Of a stretch of 64,000 nucleotides of DNA, positions 1 through 12,081 are shown piece by piece; position 1 is the first letter of the stretch; the number at the start of each line of letters is the position of its first letter. A program made the position numbers and the translations under genes. Location of the stretch: positions 682,001 to 746,000 of the forward strand of contig JAIXMN010000010.1 of assembly GCA_025716815.1 (NCBI GenBank). Reading direction: 5' to 3'. The stretch is from Dichotomocladium elegans (taxonomy: Eukaryota; Mucoromycota; Mucoromycetes; Mucorales; Lichtheimiaceae). The notes beneath the pieces are model-generated. The model saw nothing but the letters and a program-made list of their open reading frames with translations, was not told the origin of the DNA and did no database searches.

Positions 1-1580
1 CCGCATGACTTCCGTTATAAGATTGGTAAGCGGACACGAGGTAATGATGGCGAGGTCCAACGACCCGCCAAAAATGAGAAAAAATTATGAATAAACAGTT
101 TGCTTGATGCATATTGATTGTGACGGTTGTGCTCTTGAAGTCTTCTACGGTCATTGCCGAATCTGATACTGTACATAAAAGTGCCGAATCCATTTTGATA
201 ACCCTTTCAGTGTGATTGCAGCGTTCTTGACGACTAAGGTCGGAAAAATGAGGCATGGGTGACAATCTCAACAGCCTCGTCCTGGCCCACGCAGCTGTTC
301 ATGATTGGCTATTTACTCGTCCAGCGCACATAAAAACCTATGTACAGTATACCCGAATCCACGCATCATAGACGCATGTTAGCTATGAGGCTAGATTCCT
401 GCTCTTTCCTTCCTCTGGTCCTGCCATTCTAAACAACAAGTATGGACTACCATCACCGCCCGATTCCTTCATGATCCCCGATCGCTTACATACGACCACC
501 TCCGAGTGTCCGCTCTCCCTCCTGTTCAAATCCATGGTCTTTGCGGTGTCAGTCTTCGCTCGTTAGTCGCTTGCACGGTTTTGACCATATGGCGCGCGCA
601 CGCTGGCATTGTGTCTTCGCAGGCGAAACATTTTGGCCCCATGATGTTGCCGCCCGCACCATTTGCCCCCTTCAACGGCTTGAAAAAGAGAATGCAGCTT
701 GATGTGGCTCCACCTATCCTCTCGCTAGTTAGAACTTTACGTTGCTATTGCAACATTTGAATTAATTTCATTTCTATAAAATGAATGTCTATAGGCTAAA
801 ATCAATCCTTCGATAACGACGGGTTGCATTCCTTTTATTCATAAATCGATAGAGCGTTTTTTGTTTCGATACTTTAAGACCCTCAAATTTCTGTATCAGC
901 GGTTCCATCAGTTGCTCTAGAACAATCGATGGTTCTCATCAACCCATTGTAAAATGACATTCTTGTGTTCTTCATTGAAAAAAGGTGAACGCCCTCAGCA
1001 TCGATGTTTCTCAGCAATACTGTCAGAGTCCTCTTCGTACTGTAATGCCCATCGCTGGACTGAACGAACACGGATTCCTAGCAGCGGATGCACTCAAGAC
1101 CTTCTCAAACATCAGTTTGAAAAAATCCGACCTTATCTTTGTCTGTGTACACTGCGTAGCAACGCTTAACGTCTGAATCTTTCCTCTGAATGTCGATATC
1201 CTTTTGATTGGGGATATGCGTGGCAACAAGATCGGGATTACTCCTGTAAGTTAGACTAAGCAGATATTCTGTGTGAGAGCAAACAGATTGAAGAGAGTAA
1301 ATTTCCACGTCAACAACATAGTTCATAGGTTCAGGACAGCTACGCTCATCAACGACATGTCTTTGGCCATCTTCATAACCAAATAGATTGCTTATTTCAG
1401 AATGTAAAATGAATATAAAAGAGAAGGATTCAAAAAAGCCGACTAATTTTTTTTTATAAAGGTAAGCTTTTTTGTGCGACATTTGCTTTGTCATCATGCG
1501 TAAATATTTCTTTGTGTTCCTGCGACTTCAGAACTGCCAGGGTGCGACTTTGATTTTGAAAAATAGTGTATAAAGCAAAA
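1..1580 (-). mobile_element. Dispersed repeat, copy A (truncated by window edge)
   Basis: This segment is the reverse complement of the first part of two longer copies at about 10195-14305 and 43275-46165. The match runs from base 1 to about 1170 at high identity and continues more diverged to about 1575. On the minus strand the unit begins with TACACTATTTTTCAAAATCA followed by GTCGCACCCTGGCAG; the same start occurs near 24096 and 43275. It looks like the end of a Tc1/mariner-type terminal repeat next to a TA. Inside is the N-terminal part of an IS630/Tc1-like transposase with broken frames. The rest of the unit lies outside the window. Confidence 0.8.
760..1497 (-). pseudogene. IS630/Tc1-like transposase N-terminal remnant (copy A)
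   Basis: Read on the minus strand, the open stretch 1497-1105 ends in YTDKDKVGFF. It is followed, in shifted frames, by the helix-turn-helix part of a transposase: pieces resembling SASAARNP, AMGITVR and then, near 960-800, a block whose best-preserved version in copy C reads ILNKEHKNVILQWVDENPS. This is the style of IS630/Tc1 transposases I know from zygomycete genomes (dimer of HTH motifs before the DDE domain). Several frameshifts and stops are present and no DDE domain follows, so it cannot make an active enzyme. Confidence 0.6.
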
Positions 1581-2029
1581 TAAAATGGTGCACAACAAGA
1601 GAACATCAGCTCCCTTCTTACTCTTCAACTTACGCTGAAGGTAGCGAGATGTGTCATTGCGGTAACAATGGCCAAAGAGGGAGAGGAAATGAAGGAACCG
1701 GAGCTGTTGAGCATCGACAGCGGAAGCGACGGCGGAAGGATTGGAGGAAGGAACAAGGAGGGACGAAGAAGAACCAACGACAATAACAACGGCAGAAGCA
1801 TCGGGGGAAACAACGGAGGAAGCAGACGAAGGCAAAAGCACCTCGATGAAGCCCTGATGGGAGATCTGCGCGGGTGCAGCCAAACCACGGTCCCACCCAA
1901 AGCCCATATCCTCACCTCTCGAGGCACTTGGGTTAGGCTGATATTATTATCTACAGAAGATCAGGAATATTAGAGATTGCAGAATGGAACAAGGGTAACC
2001 TATTGCTTTTTACTTTGCTCTTGACAATT
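1581..2029. other. Low-complexity stretch, no clear gene
   Basis: A purine-rich (GAA/GGA/AAC) tract at about 1670-1850 gives long but compositionally biased open frames on both strands (Ser/Val-rich on minus, Gly/Asn/Arg-rich on plus). I see no domain, splice structure or start context that would support a real gene. Confidence 0.5.
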
Positions 2030-2185
2030 GACCAAACTGCTCAATCGGATAGAATTCAGGCGAGTATGGTGGAAGATAAGCACATCGATATCTTCTACAC
2101 CCGATCTATTTAGAGATACCCTCAGCCTTATGGATAGGTGCATTATCCATTGCCAAATAATGGCCCTTCATAAAAATCTGAGCAC
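2030..2185 (-). pseudogene. IS630/Tc1-like DDE transposase C-terminal fragment
   Basis: On the minus strand this short piece reads KGHYLAMDNAPIHKAEGISK, a stop, and then after a few residues YLPPYSPEFYPIEQFG. The DNAPIH block carries the second catalytic aspartate and the PYSPE-NPIE block leads to the third catalytic acidic residue of IS630/Tc1/mariner DDE/D transposases. There is an in-frame stop between the two motifs and nothing else of the gene nearby. A related but different fragment lies at 17590-18020. Confidence 0.75.
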
Positions 2186-2757
2186 GCAAGCGCATGCTCA
2201 AACGGGACAGAGGATAGTAGGTGACCAACCAGTATCATCACTCATCTTTTCCTTTATTTGGGGGAGAGAGGTAGATTACTGTACCATATGGAATTATGAA
2301 ATGATGCACAAGCGTAAAAATGTAGGCAAAGATCATGAATAGAGTCAACGAACGCAGTATTCACTGGGTAGTTTTCGGAGGTACAATTCAATCATCTGTA
2401 ATTCGATATCACCCTGGCTGCATCGAGGGTATCCCTTAAATCTAGTCCTCTGGCACATAGTGGTGCTCACATATTGGTCATTATTTCTGTCCATGTAACG
2501 ATGTATAATAAACGAACTTGCGGCATGCACCATTCTAGGATGCCAAAAGCACTGCTTTTTTCATGAACCAAGTTGAACCGACACGAGGAAAATCTTACCT
2601 GTCCCCACACCCCTGAACCAAATAGCCGCGGCCAACATTTTTTTTTTTTCAGCAAATTTGGTCGGACGTCATTCTGTGACTCGTTCGGTTGTTTTTCCTC
2701 CCCCTCGAAAAATACCGTGCACCGCGTGTGTGTCTTTTCTTTTGCTTCGCCTCGAAC
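2186..2757. promoter_or_regulatory. Upstream region of ATP2
   Basis: There is no gene in this stretch. It holds the 5' flank of ATP2, with a poly-T tract at about 2638-2651 and a pyrimidine-rich run just before the start codon at 2758. No specific factor site can be named from sequence alone. Confidence 0.4.
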
Positions 2758-4543
<1,786 letters not shown>

Positions 4544-4927
4544 AGATGATATATTTTGATTAAAATTCGATAAATTCCGTGCATTAGCATCTTCACCCCT
4601 CACAACACAGCAACTGTACTTTTTCATCATTTTCCTTTCTAAACAAAGTCCACTTGTTTTCTTCTTTTCGAGACATAGTCTTCTTTTCTAGACATAGGAG
4701 TGCCATTGGTTGGAACAATATATAGAGACATGGGCATGTTCATGTTAAACGTGGGAAATGAATGGAATGGAATGACGTGACAGCCAACTGCCAGGTGCTG
4801 GCGGAGCAGGTGTGGGTTAGGGTAGCACTAAAAAAAAGAAACTGAGGGAACATAAAAAAAAAAAAGTGGGTCTAGTCTTTCTAATTTTTCTTTTCCTCTT
4901 TTGCTTTCCTTTTCTGTCCCAGGCACG
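4544..4927. promoter_or_regulatory. ATP2 3' flank and MZM1 5' flank
   Basis: A 384-bp intergenic stretch between two genes on the same strand. It holds the ATP2 3' end and the next promoter, with A-rich runs at about 4830 and 4854 and a pyrimidine-rich run at about 4875-4915. A TATA-like element (atatatag) lies near 4720. Confidence 0.35.
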
Positions 4928-5614
4928 ATGTCATCTACAGTGACTCCCTCACGTCAAGCTGCGCTTGCTGCTTATCGCAAGCTCTTGAGAACACAACGCG
5001 AAGTCTTTGGAGGTACAAATGGACGGTTTTGACAGATCGTTTTTTTTTTTGGACTGTAATATTGTAACTTTTACTGACTTCATTATGGTTAGGCGATTTA
5101 CCTGCAATTCAAGGCATGTGGGTTGACTTGCGATAGAATGGAATAGGGTCCCATTAACACATGATTTTATTTTTACTTTTTCTTTTTCTTATAGCTGCAA
5201 GAAAAGAAACCCATGCACGCTTCATGTCGTTCAAGGACGAAACCAATGTCAATGTTTTAGAAGAGGTATATATATATATACATATTCGAGGTGTTTGCGC
5301 GCGTTCATGAACATGACGACTTAAGCCGATTCAATGCACCCTTTCGTCTTCTGAATAATAGAAACTTAAACTGGCCAACCAGGTCGTCAGCTTACTGCGA
5401 CACAATGTGGTTCAGGGAGTACCGAAGGGCGATAACACATTTGGTAAGGCATACATAGTGGGCGAGGGAGGAATTCGACCTAAAAATGAGTTGTCCCATA
5501 GAGCTTCGTATCACAAAGGACACCGAGCTTGGCGATAACGAGTCAATCAAAGTCGCAAAGGGAAGCCACCGCAAGGGCAAGGCAGCCGCGGGTGGATGCT
5601 GCGGCGGTCATTAA
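4928..5614 (+). CDS. MZM1: LYR-motif complex III assembly factor (MZM1/LYRM7-like)
   Basis: Small mitochondrial matrix chaperone of the LYR family. Relatives (yeast Mzm1, human LYRM7) stabilise the Rieske protein before its insertion into complex III. Five exons: 4928-5012, 5093-5113, 5195-5265, 5362-5443, 5502-5614; 123 residues, the usual size. The LYR-type motif is AYRKLLR at about residues 15-21, followed by the family features VFGGD and, near residue 80, LLRHNVVQG. The C-terminus is unusual: a basic stretch and then GGCCGGH, which could bind metal (inference only). Exon 2 is only 21 nt, and intron 2 has a GC donor (AAG/GCATGT) instead of GT. It lies 385 bp downstream of ATP2 on the same strand, but nothing indicates co-transcription. 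Confidence 0.85.
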
Positions 5615-5954
5615 ATTCATGAAAGCCTATCCTACCTTTCCCTTTCTTCTCGAAATCGCCACTTCGCTTCCGATCTCAGTTAGCTCAGCAGAAGAAGTAA
5701 AGCGAGCAAGCAAGAGAACAAGAAAAAAGAAGAGAGAGAAAGAGAGGAAATGTGTGCGTATGTGAGAGAGAGAGAAAATGAGGTATATCGAAGAAAAAAA
5801 AACACGACGTTCCGTCCCCCTTCCCCACGTAAAATCATATCATCATCATCAACAACCAATGTTCATCCACCCCTCTCCTGTAAAATATTCTTATAACTAT
5901 TAAATGCAAATTGAAGATAGCCCTGAAAGCGTTTGTGTATCTACAAAAATTTAT

Positions 5955-5978
5955 GTGTATGTGTGTGTGTGTGTGTGT
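5955..5978. repeat. (TG)n microsatellite
   Basis: A short run of TG dinucleotides upstream of the next gene. It extends an upstream open frame with a Val/Cys/Tyr run that I do not regard as coding. Confidence 0.8.
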
Positions 5979-6056
5979 GTTACATGTCTCTTATTTTTCG
6001 TGTACGTATTATTGCGTTTCCTCTTTCCTCTTTTACTTTTAAGAACTTTTTTTTTC

Positions 6057-6677
6057 ATGTCACAAACGATCACGAATGACCCGACATCATCGCAAAGACA
6101 CTCGCATTTCTCAACTGTTCATGGTACTTTCTCCAGGGACCCCGACCCAGGTGTCCGCCATTCCCTTGAATCTAATCATACCGACGCCGCTCGTCTTCAC
6201 AATCGCCCCTCCGAGCAAACGCTCAAACACCCGCCGACCGTGCAGAGTAAGCCGTCGGATACAACCCTACGCGACCCACACCACAACCCGGAGTTTTGGA
6301 CCCAGCTAACGCACGACCTGAACGCGGCTGCGATGAAAAAGAAGATAACCGAGCATCATCGACAGCACACCAGCAACGACTGGTACCACGGTTACGACTT
6401 CAACACAACTCAAGCCAGTCCTTCCCCTGAGCCCTGGTGGGTCGTCGGCGACGACCCCGACGGTGTTGTGTCGATCGGTGCATTTCTATTCCTGTTTGGG
6501 TTTCTATGTCCGCCGCTGTGGTGGATTGGATCCTTCTGGCCTAGGCATGCCCGCCACAAGGGTGGCAAACTCGCAGACAGGTGGCAGAAGTTATGCAGAC
6601 TCATGACCATCTGTTTCGGTGCCCTCGTGATCATTGCTGTCGTTATTCTTGCTATCGTCCTGAAGACTATACATTGA
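6057..6677 (+). CDS. Uncharacterised two-span membrane protein
   Basis: Single-exon gene of 206 residues if started at the Met at 6057 (MSQTITNDP). The frame is open further upstream, to 5904, but that part is encoded by a TG microsatellite and a T-rich tract and looks like leader. Residues 1-120 are hydrophilic, rich in His, Thr, Pro and Ser, and probably disordered. There are two hydrophobic segments near the C-terminus: GAFLFLFGFLCPPLWWIGSF (about 147-166) and, after a basic loop with GGKLADRWQKL, a second span ending AIVLKTIH. A PPLWWIGSFWP-type motif followed by a second helix is something I have seen in fungal proteins of unknown function, so I name no activity. Placement suggests a normal host gene. 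Confidence 0.7.
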   Translation: MSQTITNDPTSSQRHSHFSTVHGTFSRDPDPGVRHSLESNHTDAARLHNRPSEQTLKHPPTVQSKPSDTTLRDPHHNPEFWTQLTHDLNAAAMKKKITEHHRQHTSNDWYHGYDFNTTQASPSPEPWWVVGDDPDGVVSIGAFLFLFGFLCPPLWWIGSFWPRHARHKGGKLADRWQKLCRLMTICFGALVIIAVVILAIVLKTIH

Positions 6678-6812
6678 TTACGAATTCGTTCATACAATAT
6701 TTACCCTCGCATAGAACCCTATTTCTTATTTCATATACACAGCACGTTTCTCCATCTCTCTTTCTCTTTCTTTCCCCTCCCTCTCTGTTATTTTTCTTCT
6801 TCTTTATTTTGT

Positions 6813-8214
6813 TTATTGACGGGACGCTCGGGACTGGTAACTGATACCACTTGTATTCCCTGATATTTGAGTAGGCACCATTTCTTCGGCCTTGGTGATG
6901 AGCGCGAAATCAGCAATAACAAGACCGGGCATCGTCGCGTTGAACACGATTGGTCTTGAGGATGTTCAGGACGATTAGCTTTAAGGGCCACACAGGATCC
7001 ATGCTAAGAACTTACCCTCCAGGCTCATCAAAGAACGCCTCGATCAAACCACGGGTTTCAACAGCATAAGCGAGGGCAGCCTAGAAAAAAATAAATATAT
7101 AATAAATTCTTCAGACGTACATCTGCTGTTTCTAACTAACCAACCTTGAATTCCTTCAAGCTAAATACGAGCTGGATATTTCTCCGGATGACATAGGCTG
7201 CAAAGTCGCAACTGTTGATGGTGAATTCGCTGTGCATGGGCCGGTCACGACCTTTTTTGTTGTCGTTGTTGTTTGGCATGTCAGCCCATACGCATACATA
7301 CATACATACATACAATAACAATCGGATCACAAACCAGATGTTGAGTCAGAATATGATTTGAGTTTGACATTGTCTGGGGTGCATTCCATTGCAACGTCGA
7401 CAACGAGCGGATGCATGCACTGAAGATAATCCAGGAAATATCCCGGGTCGATGGAAAATCTGTGTTGGGTATTTTTGGTGTACAGTTCTCGAACAGGGTC
7501 CGTCTCGCCATACCAGAGTGAATGTGTTTTTAAGCGCGCTAGAGAGAGAAACAGATGAATGCTGTTCTTCTAAAGTGCAGGAGGGTCGGGTTCATACCCG
7601 CTCACACTTCCTTTCCCTCCCCCCTCAACAAAACCCGCGGAAACACTCACCGTCAGAAGCGACCAGCTTCACCTGGAGACATGATGTATCGAGTGACTGG
7701 TCCAGGTGGCAGGTGGACAAAGACGATGTGATGAAATTTGCATTCTTGCGGAAAATGGCACGGATGGTTTTTTGTAGAATGCGCGATCGCAGGCTGTCTT
7801 CCTTGACGCGTTGGCCATTGATTTCCGCCGTCGGTCTTTTGAGCTTGTACTGCTCAAAGAACCTTGGCGAGAATCGGAATACGGCCTGACTGGTCATGGA
7901 CATATTGATAGACCAGAGAATCAGCTAGTTTTTTTTCCCCAACACGAATCGGGTTGCATGTCAGAACCCTGCTTTTGCCCAAAATAAAAAAAAAAAAACG
8001 CGCAATCGTTCCATGTGCTGCGTGTACCTGCGACTTTCTGGCCTCGACATGGAGCTCTTCTCCGAATCCGGCCAATGCGTCGATCACGGAGGTAAATGCT
8101 AACGCGTATACACTGTTTGTTCAGGATCCCCCCTGTTTTTTTCCTTTCTCGCTTAGGTAGTGGATTCGAGTTACATTTGATGGATTCATTTGAAATTTCG
8201 GCATGGAAACTCAT
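6813..8214 (-). CDS. RAD9: RAD9-type checkpoint clamp (9-1-1) subunit
   Basis: Rad9 forms, with Hus1 and Rad1, a PCNA-like ring loaded at damaged DNA to activate the ATR-family kinase. Seven exons on the minus strand: 8214-8175, 8098-8028, 7924-7651, 7538-7335, 7251-7145, 7080-7016, 6954-6813; all phases join and give 300 residues. Landmarks in order match human RAD9: DALAGFGEELHVE near the start, FRFSPRFFEQYK, a Lys/Arg-rich RAIFRKN stretch, RLKTHSLWYGE, IDPGYFLDYL, then IQLVFSLKEFK and DEPGGPIVFNATMPG at the end of the second PCNA-like lobe. The protein stops about 25 residues after this domain, so the long phosphorylated tail of animal and yeast Rad9 is absent or very short. It is transcribed divergently from the Rab gene. 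Confidence 0.88.
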
Positions 8215-8883
8215 GTTTTGGGCAAAAGAAGGGTGCGACCAGAGCATTTCGCCCAAATTTTATTTGTTGATGCTGCGCATGAATTCCCAAAGACGGGTCT
8301 ATCGCCCCGCCGCAGCCGCAAGGGGAGGGGTGGAAATGAACAGCTTCTCTAGTGGGGTGACGGATTGTTATCCATTCTCAAATCAAAGAAGCCGGTTGTG
8401 TGTGTGTTCGAATTGAATAGAACAAAAAGGAACCTTTCTTCATGTGGATATTATGATTCATCCGGGTACTGTACCGTGTCAAAGCTCGTTGAGCCACCGT
8501 GTTGAATTGCATAGCATTCTGTGATCATCTTTCTGATAAATCTCATACGATATCCCGCCGTACCACGCTTTGTTTTCTGTTCGCTCGACGAGCGACCCCG
8601 TGCACACCTGTCCCATCACAAGGCAGAAAACAGGAGGCATGAAACGATACAGGATGCGGGACCCCACTCCATCCCAGCAAAGGACACATGCCCATTCACG
8701 ATACCTTGAGGAAAGGGTGGGGAAGAGATAGAACGCACAATTTGTGTACTGTAGCTCAATTTTTTTTCTCTCGCTAAAGTGTTATGCAAATATGTATAAA
8801 ATGTACACTTTTTCTCTTCCCGTTTTTTTCTTCCCTCAAACTTTATAAACCCACATCTCACTTTACAAACCGAAACATCTTCA
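8215..8883. promoter_or_regulatory. Divergent intergenic region, RAD9 / Rab GTPase
   Basis: A 669-bp gap between two head-to-head genes, so it must hold both promoters. Visible features are a T-rich tract at about 8760-8770 and a pyrimidine-rich run at 8812-8835 near the Rab start. I see no recognisable control site. Confidence 0.4.
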
Positions 8884-9969
8884 ATGTACGGATCTTGGTC
8901 ATCGGCTCTCGATGCCAAAGTGGTTATTCTGGGGAGTCAAGGCAAGTAGTCTTCGTGGCGACTCTTCTATCTGCGAGACGCACACACACCTCGATACGTC
9001 GTATCCTCAACTCACTCCTCTCACCCCCGTCTTTCAAGGTGTGGGCAAGACATCACTCGTCATACGCTACATTTCAAAAACATTCTCACCTAATTCAACA
9101 TCAACCATCGGGGCATCCTTCATGACAAGAAAACTGTAAGTGTTACTTTGATATTTCGTTTCTTTTTTTTTTCTTTACGCTCGAGATACAGTTGTTTACC
9201 GTGTCTACTTGCTTTCTTTTTCTAGTACAGTTGATAATAGCAAGGTGCGACTGCAGATATGGGATACTGCTGGGCAAGGTAGGGAGAAAAGAAAAAGGGT
9301 GTATGTGTGCGCGCTCGGTTTCTGGTATTAGATAGACAGGGAGGCATACGAGCGAGTTCCTTTATATATATCTAACGGAATGCTTGCTGCTGACGTCGGT
9401 GGTGGTTGTATATGGTGGGTGTGCAACCGTAGAACGGTTTCGGGCTATGGCTCCTATGTATTACCGTGGCGCACAAGCGGCTTTGCTTGTGTATGACATT
9501 ACGTCTCAGGAAAGCTTTGAGGAGCTGGGAAGATGGATTGAGGGTAAGCAAGCTCTATTTGAATGACATCGGCGTTGTTACTAATATTGTCTAACCGAAT
9601 GACCAAGAGCTCAAACGTAATATGACGGACGACCTGGTGATAGTGGTTGTGGCAAATAAGACCGATCTTGCGTCACGTAGAGAGGTGCCAGAGGATCGGG
9701 CACGAGAATATGTAACACGTACGGTCGGCCCAGATACTCCGGTGTATGAAGTGTCTGCGAAGGAAGATGATGGTGAGTTTGCTAACAGCGTAATAAGAGG
9801 CGGCCAATTAATGTATGCGCTTGTTACAGGAACCATTGATGATATTTTTCTGTACCTGACGCGAGAGCTCATCGACCGTAGACAGTACAGTATACCAACG
9901 AACAGAAAAAAGCAACCACCAGTACGTGTGGAAGAACCGCCCGCGCCATCCCCCTCATGCTGCGGATAA
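8884..9969 (+). CDS. Rab5/Rab21/Rab22-type small GTPase
   Basis: Small GTPase of early endosomal traffic, Rab5 subfamily. Six exons: 8884-8941, 9039-9135, 9226-9278, 9433-9543, 9608-9772, 9830-9969; 207 residues. The P-loop is GSQGVGKTS, switch I contains STIGASFMT (Rab22/Rab31/Rab21 have TIGASF, Rab5 itself TIGAAF), switch II is WDTAGQERF, G4 is NKTD and G5 is SAKED. The C-terminal hypervariable tail is Pro-rich and ends PSPSCCG. The two cysteines are the expected geranylgeranyl sites, but a single residue after them is unusual. Intron 1 uses a GC donor (AAG/GCAAGT) and splits the P-loop. Whether it is the YPT5/VPS21 orthologue or a second Rab22-like paralogue needs a tree. Confidence 0.93.
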
Positions 9970-10194
9970 ACTAGTAGACGAACAATTACAATTTCGGACG
10001 CACACAGACACACGCACATATCTTTTTCATTCATACACATCCGCCCTCCATTTCACTTTTAACGCCCTTTCTATGTACCCGTTCTGATACACGCCCATCG
10101 TCTGCGCACAATGATACATTTGATGCGCTGAAAATATCAGCACTGAGGAGGGAAAACGGAAGTCTGTATACCCTTCCCTCAAAATAAAATAAAT
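9970..10194. other. 3' flank of the Rab gene up to the repeat
   Basis: Short non-coding stretch with a (CA)n-like segment near 10000. The long repeat copy B begins at about 10195-10205. Confidence 0.4.
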
Positions 10195-10299
10195 AGCAAC
10201 ATACACTATTTTCCAAATCAAAGTCTTGAATGACACATGCATCCACCGAAGACATCGCTTCCATCTCCTTTATACACTTTTACATTTTGAAATGAGCAA

Positions 10300-10835
10300 C
10301 CTATTTTTCCGTTGATGAACGTAGTTATCATGATCCTATGGACTATGTTGTTTATGAAGAAAGTACTCTCTGGAATCCGTCTGTTCTCGCACTGAATATC
10401 TGCGTCGCATATCTTGCAAAGATAACTCTGAGCTTACTACCATACACATTCCCAAGCGAAAAGATACGGACATTCGGATGAAAGAAGCGGAGATCATGCG
10501 CAGTTACACAGTGTACACTGATCTTTGAGAAGGTCTTGAGTGCATCCGCTGCTAGGAATCCGTATTCGTTCAGTCCAGCGATGGGCATTACAGTACGAAA
10601 AGACTCTGAAAGTATCGCTGAGAAACGTCGACGCTGAGGGTGTTCACCTATTCTCAATGAAGAACACAAGAATGTCATTTTACAATGGGTTGATGAGAAC
10701 CATCGATTGCTCTAGAGCAACTGATGGAACCGCTGATACAGAGATTTGAGGGTCTTAAAGTATCAAAACAAAAAACGTTCTATCGATTTATGAATAAAAG
10801 GAATGCAACCTGTCGTTATCGAAGGCTCGATTTTA
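10300..10835 (+). pseudogene. IS630/Tc1-like transposase N-terminal remnant (copy B)
   Basis: Plus-strand remnants of the transposase start are scattered over three frames: a stretch ending SYTVYTD, then KVLSASAARNP, then YEKTLK, then NEEHKNVILQWVDEN followed by stops. The last motifs are followed by FEGLKV-like and YRF-like pieces, corresponding to the second HTH helix. Frameshifts and stops rule out a product, and the DDE catalytic domain is missing. The antisense open frames over this stretch are shadows. Confidence 0.6.
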
Positions 10836-12081
10836 GCCTATAGACAATTTTTTATGGAAATGAAATTTATTCAAATGTTGCAATAGCAACGTATAGTTCT
10901 AACTAACAAGAGGAGAGGTGGAGCCACATCAAGCTGCATTCTCTTTTTCAAGCCGTTGAAGAAGGCAAATGGTGCGGGCGGCAACATCATGGGGCCAAAA
11001 TGTTTCGCCTGCGAAGACACAATGCCAGTGTCCGCGCGCCATATGGTCAAAACCGTGCAAGCGACTAACGAGCGAAGACTGACACCGCAAAGACCATGGA
11101 TTTGAACAGGAGGGAGAGCGGACACTCGGAGGTGGTCGTATGTAAGCGATCGGGGATCATGAAGGAATCGGGTGGTGATGGTAGTCCATACTTGTTGTTT
11201 AGAATGCAGGACCAGAAGAAGGAAAGAGCAGCAATCTAGCCTCATAGCTAATATGCGTCTATGATGCGTGGATTCGGGTATACTGTACATAGGTTTTTAT
11301 GTGCGCTGGCCGAGTAAATAGCCAGTCATGAACAGCTGCGTGGGCCAGGACGAGGCTGTTGAGATTGTCACCCATGCCTCATTTTTCCGACCTTAGTCGT
11401 CAAGAACGCTGCAATCACACTGAAAGGGTTATCAAAATGGATTCGGCACTTTTATGTACAGTATCAGATTCGGCAATGACCGTAGAAGACCTCAAGAGCA
11501 CAACCGTCACAATCAATATGCATCAAGCAAACTGTTTATTCATAATTTTTTCTCATTTTTGGCGGGTCGTTGGACCTCGCCATCATTACCTCGTGTCCGC
11601 TTACCAATCTTATAACGGAAGCCATGCGGGTGTTAGAAAACGCACAAGTATACGAATACTGTTCATAAAGTATATGGCTTACCATCTTCATCATTGATCC
11701 TTCCATCGTCGGAGAGGCCATGGCTTCTTGTCCCTAAAGAAAGCGCTGTACTGTTAATAGTCGGTGAAGCCATCTTCCGCGAACATGCCTGTATTTCTGT
11801 GAACTTTCGGTTCTGTAATTGTAAATCATCCATAAGTCAATCGGAAATACCACATTCTTTACGATCTACATGCCTGTCTTTTTATCTTATTTAATTCGGT
11901 TAAGACTTCCTTCATTTTAGAAGGTTCACCCGTTTTTGCGTTGGAAGTGGGACTTTCATCTGGTGTTGTAACCAATGATGTTTTTGGTGGATGGTTTTCT
12001 TTAAGCACAGCCGGGGATTCCATAAGGTCGGGTCTCTGTATCTAACATCCACTCGGAATCAGGGACTGCATAGTATCCTCT

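Noticed and set aside
5904..6056. N-terminal extension of the 206-aa membrane protein
   Set aside because: The extra residues come from a TG microsatellite and a T-rich tract, typical of a leader; the Met at 6057 is the sounder start.
7286..7314. (CATA)n run as a possible CRISPR-like or regulatory repeat
   Set aside because: It is a simple microsatellite within a RAD9 intron.
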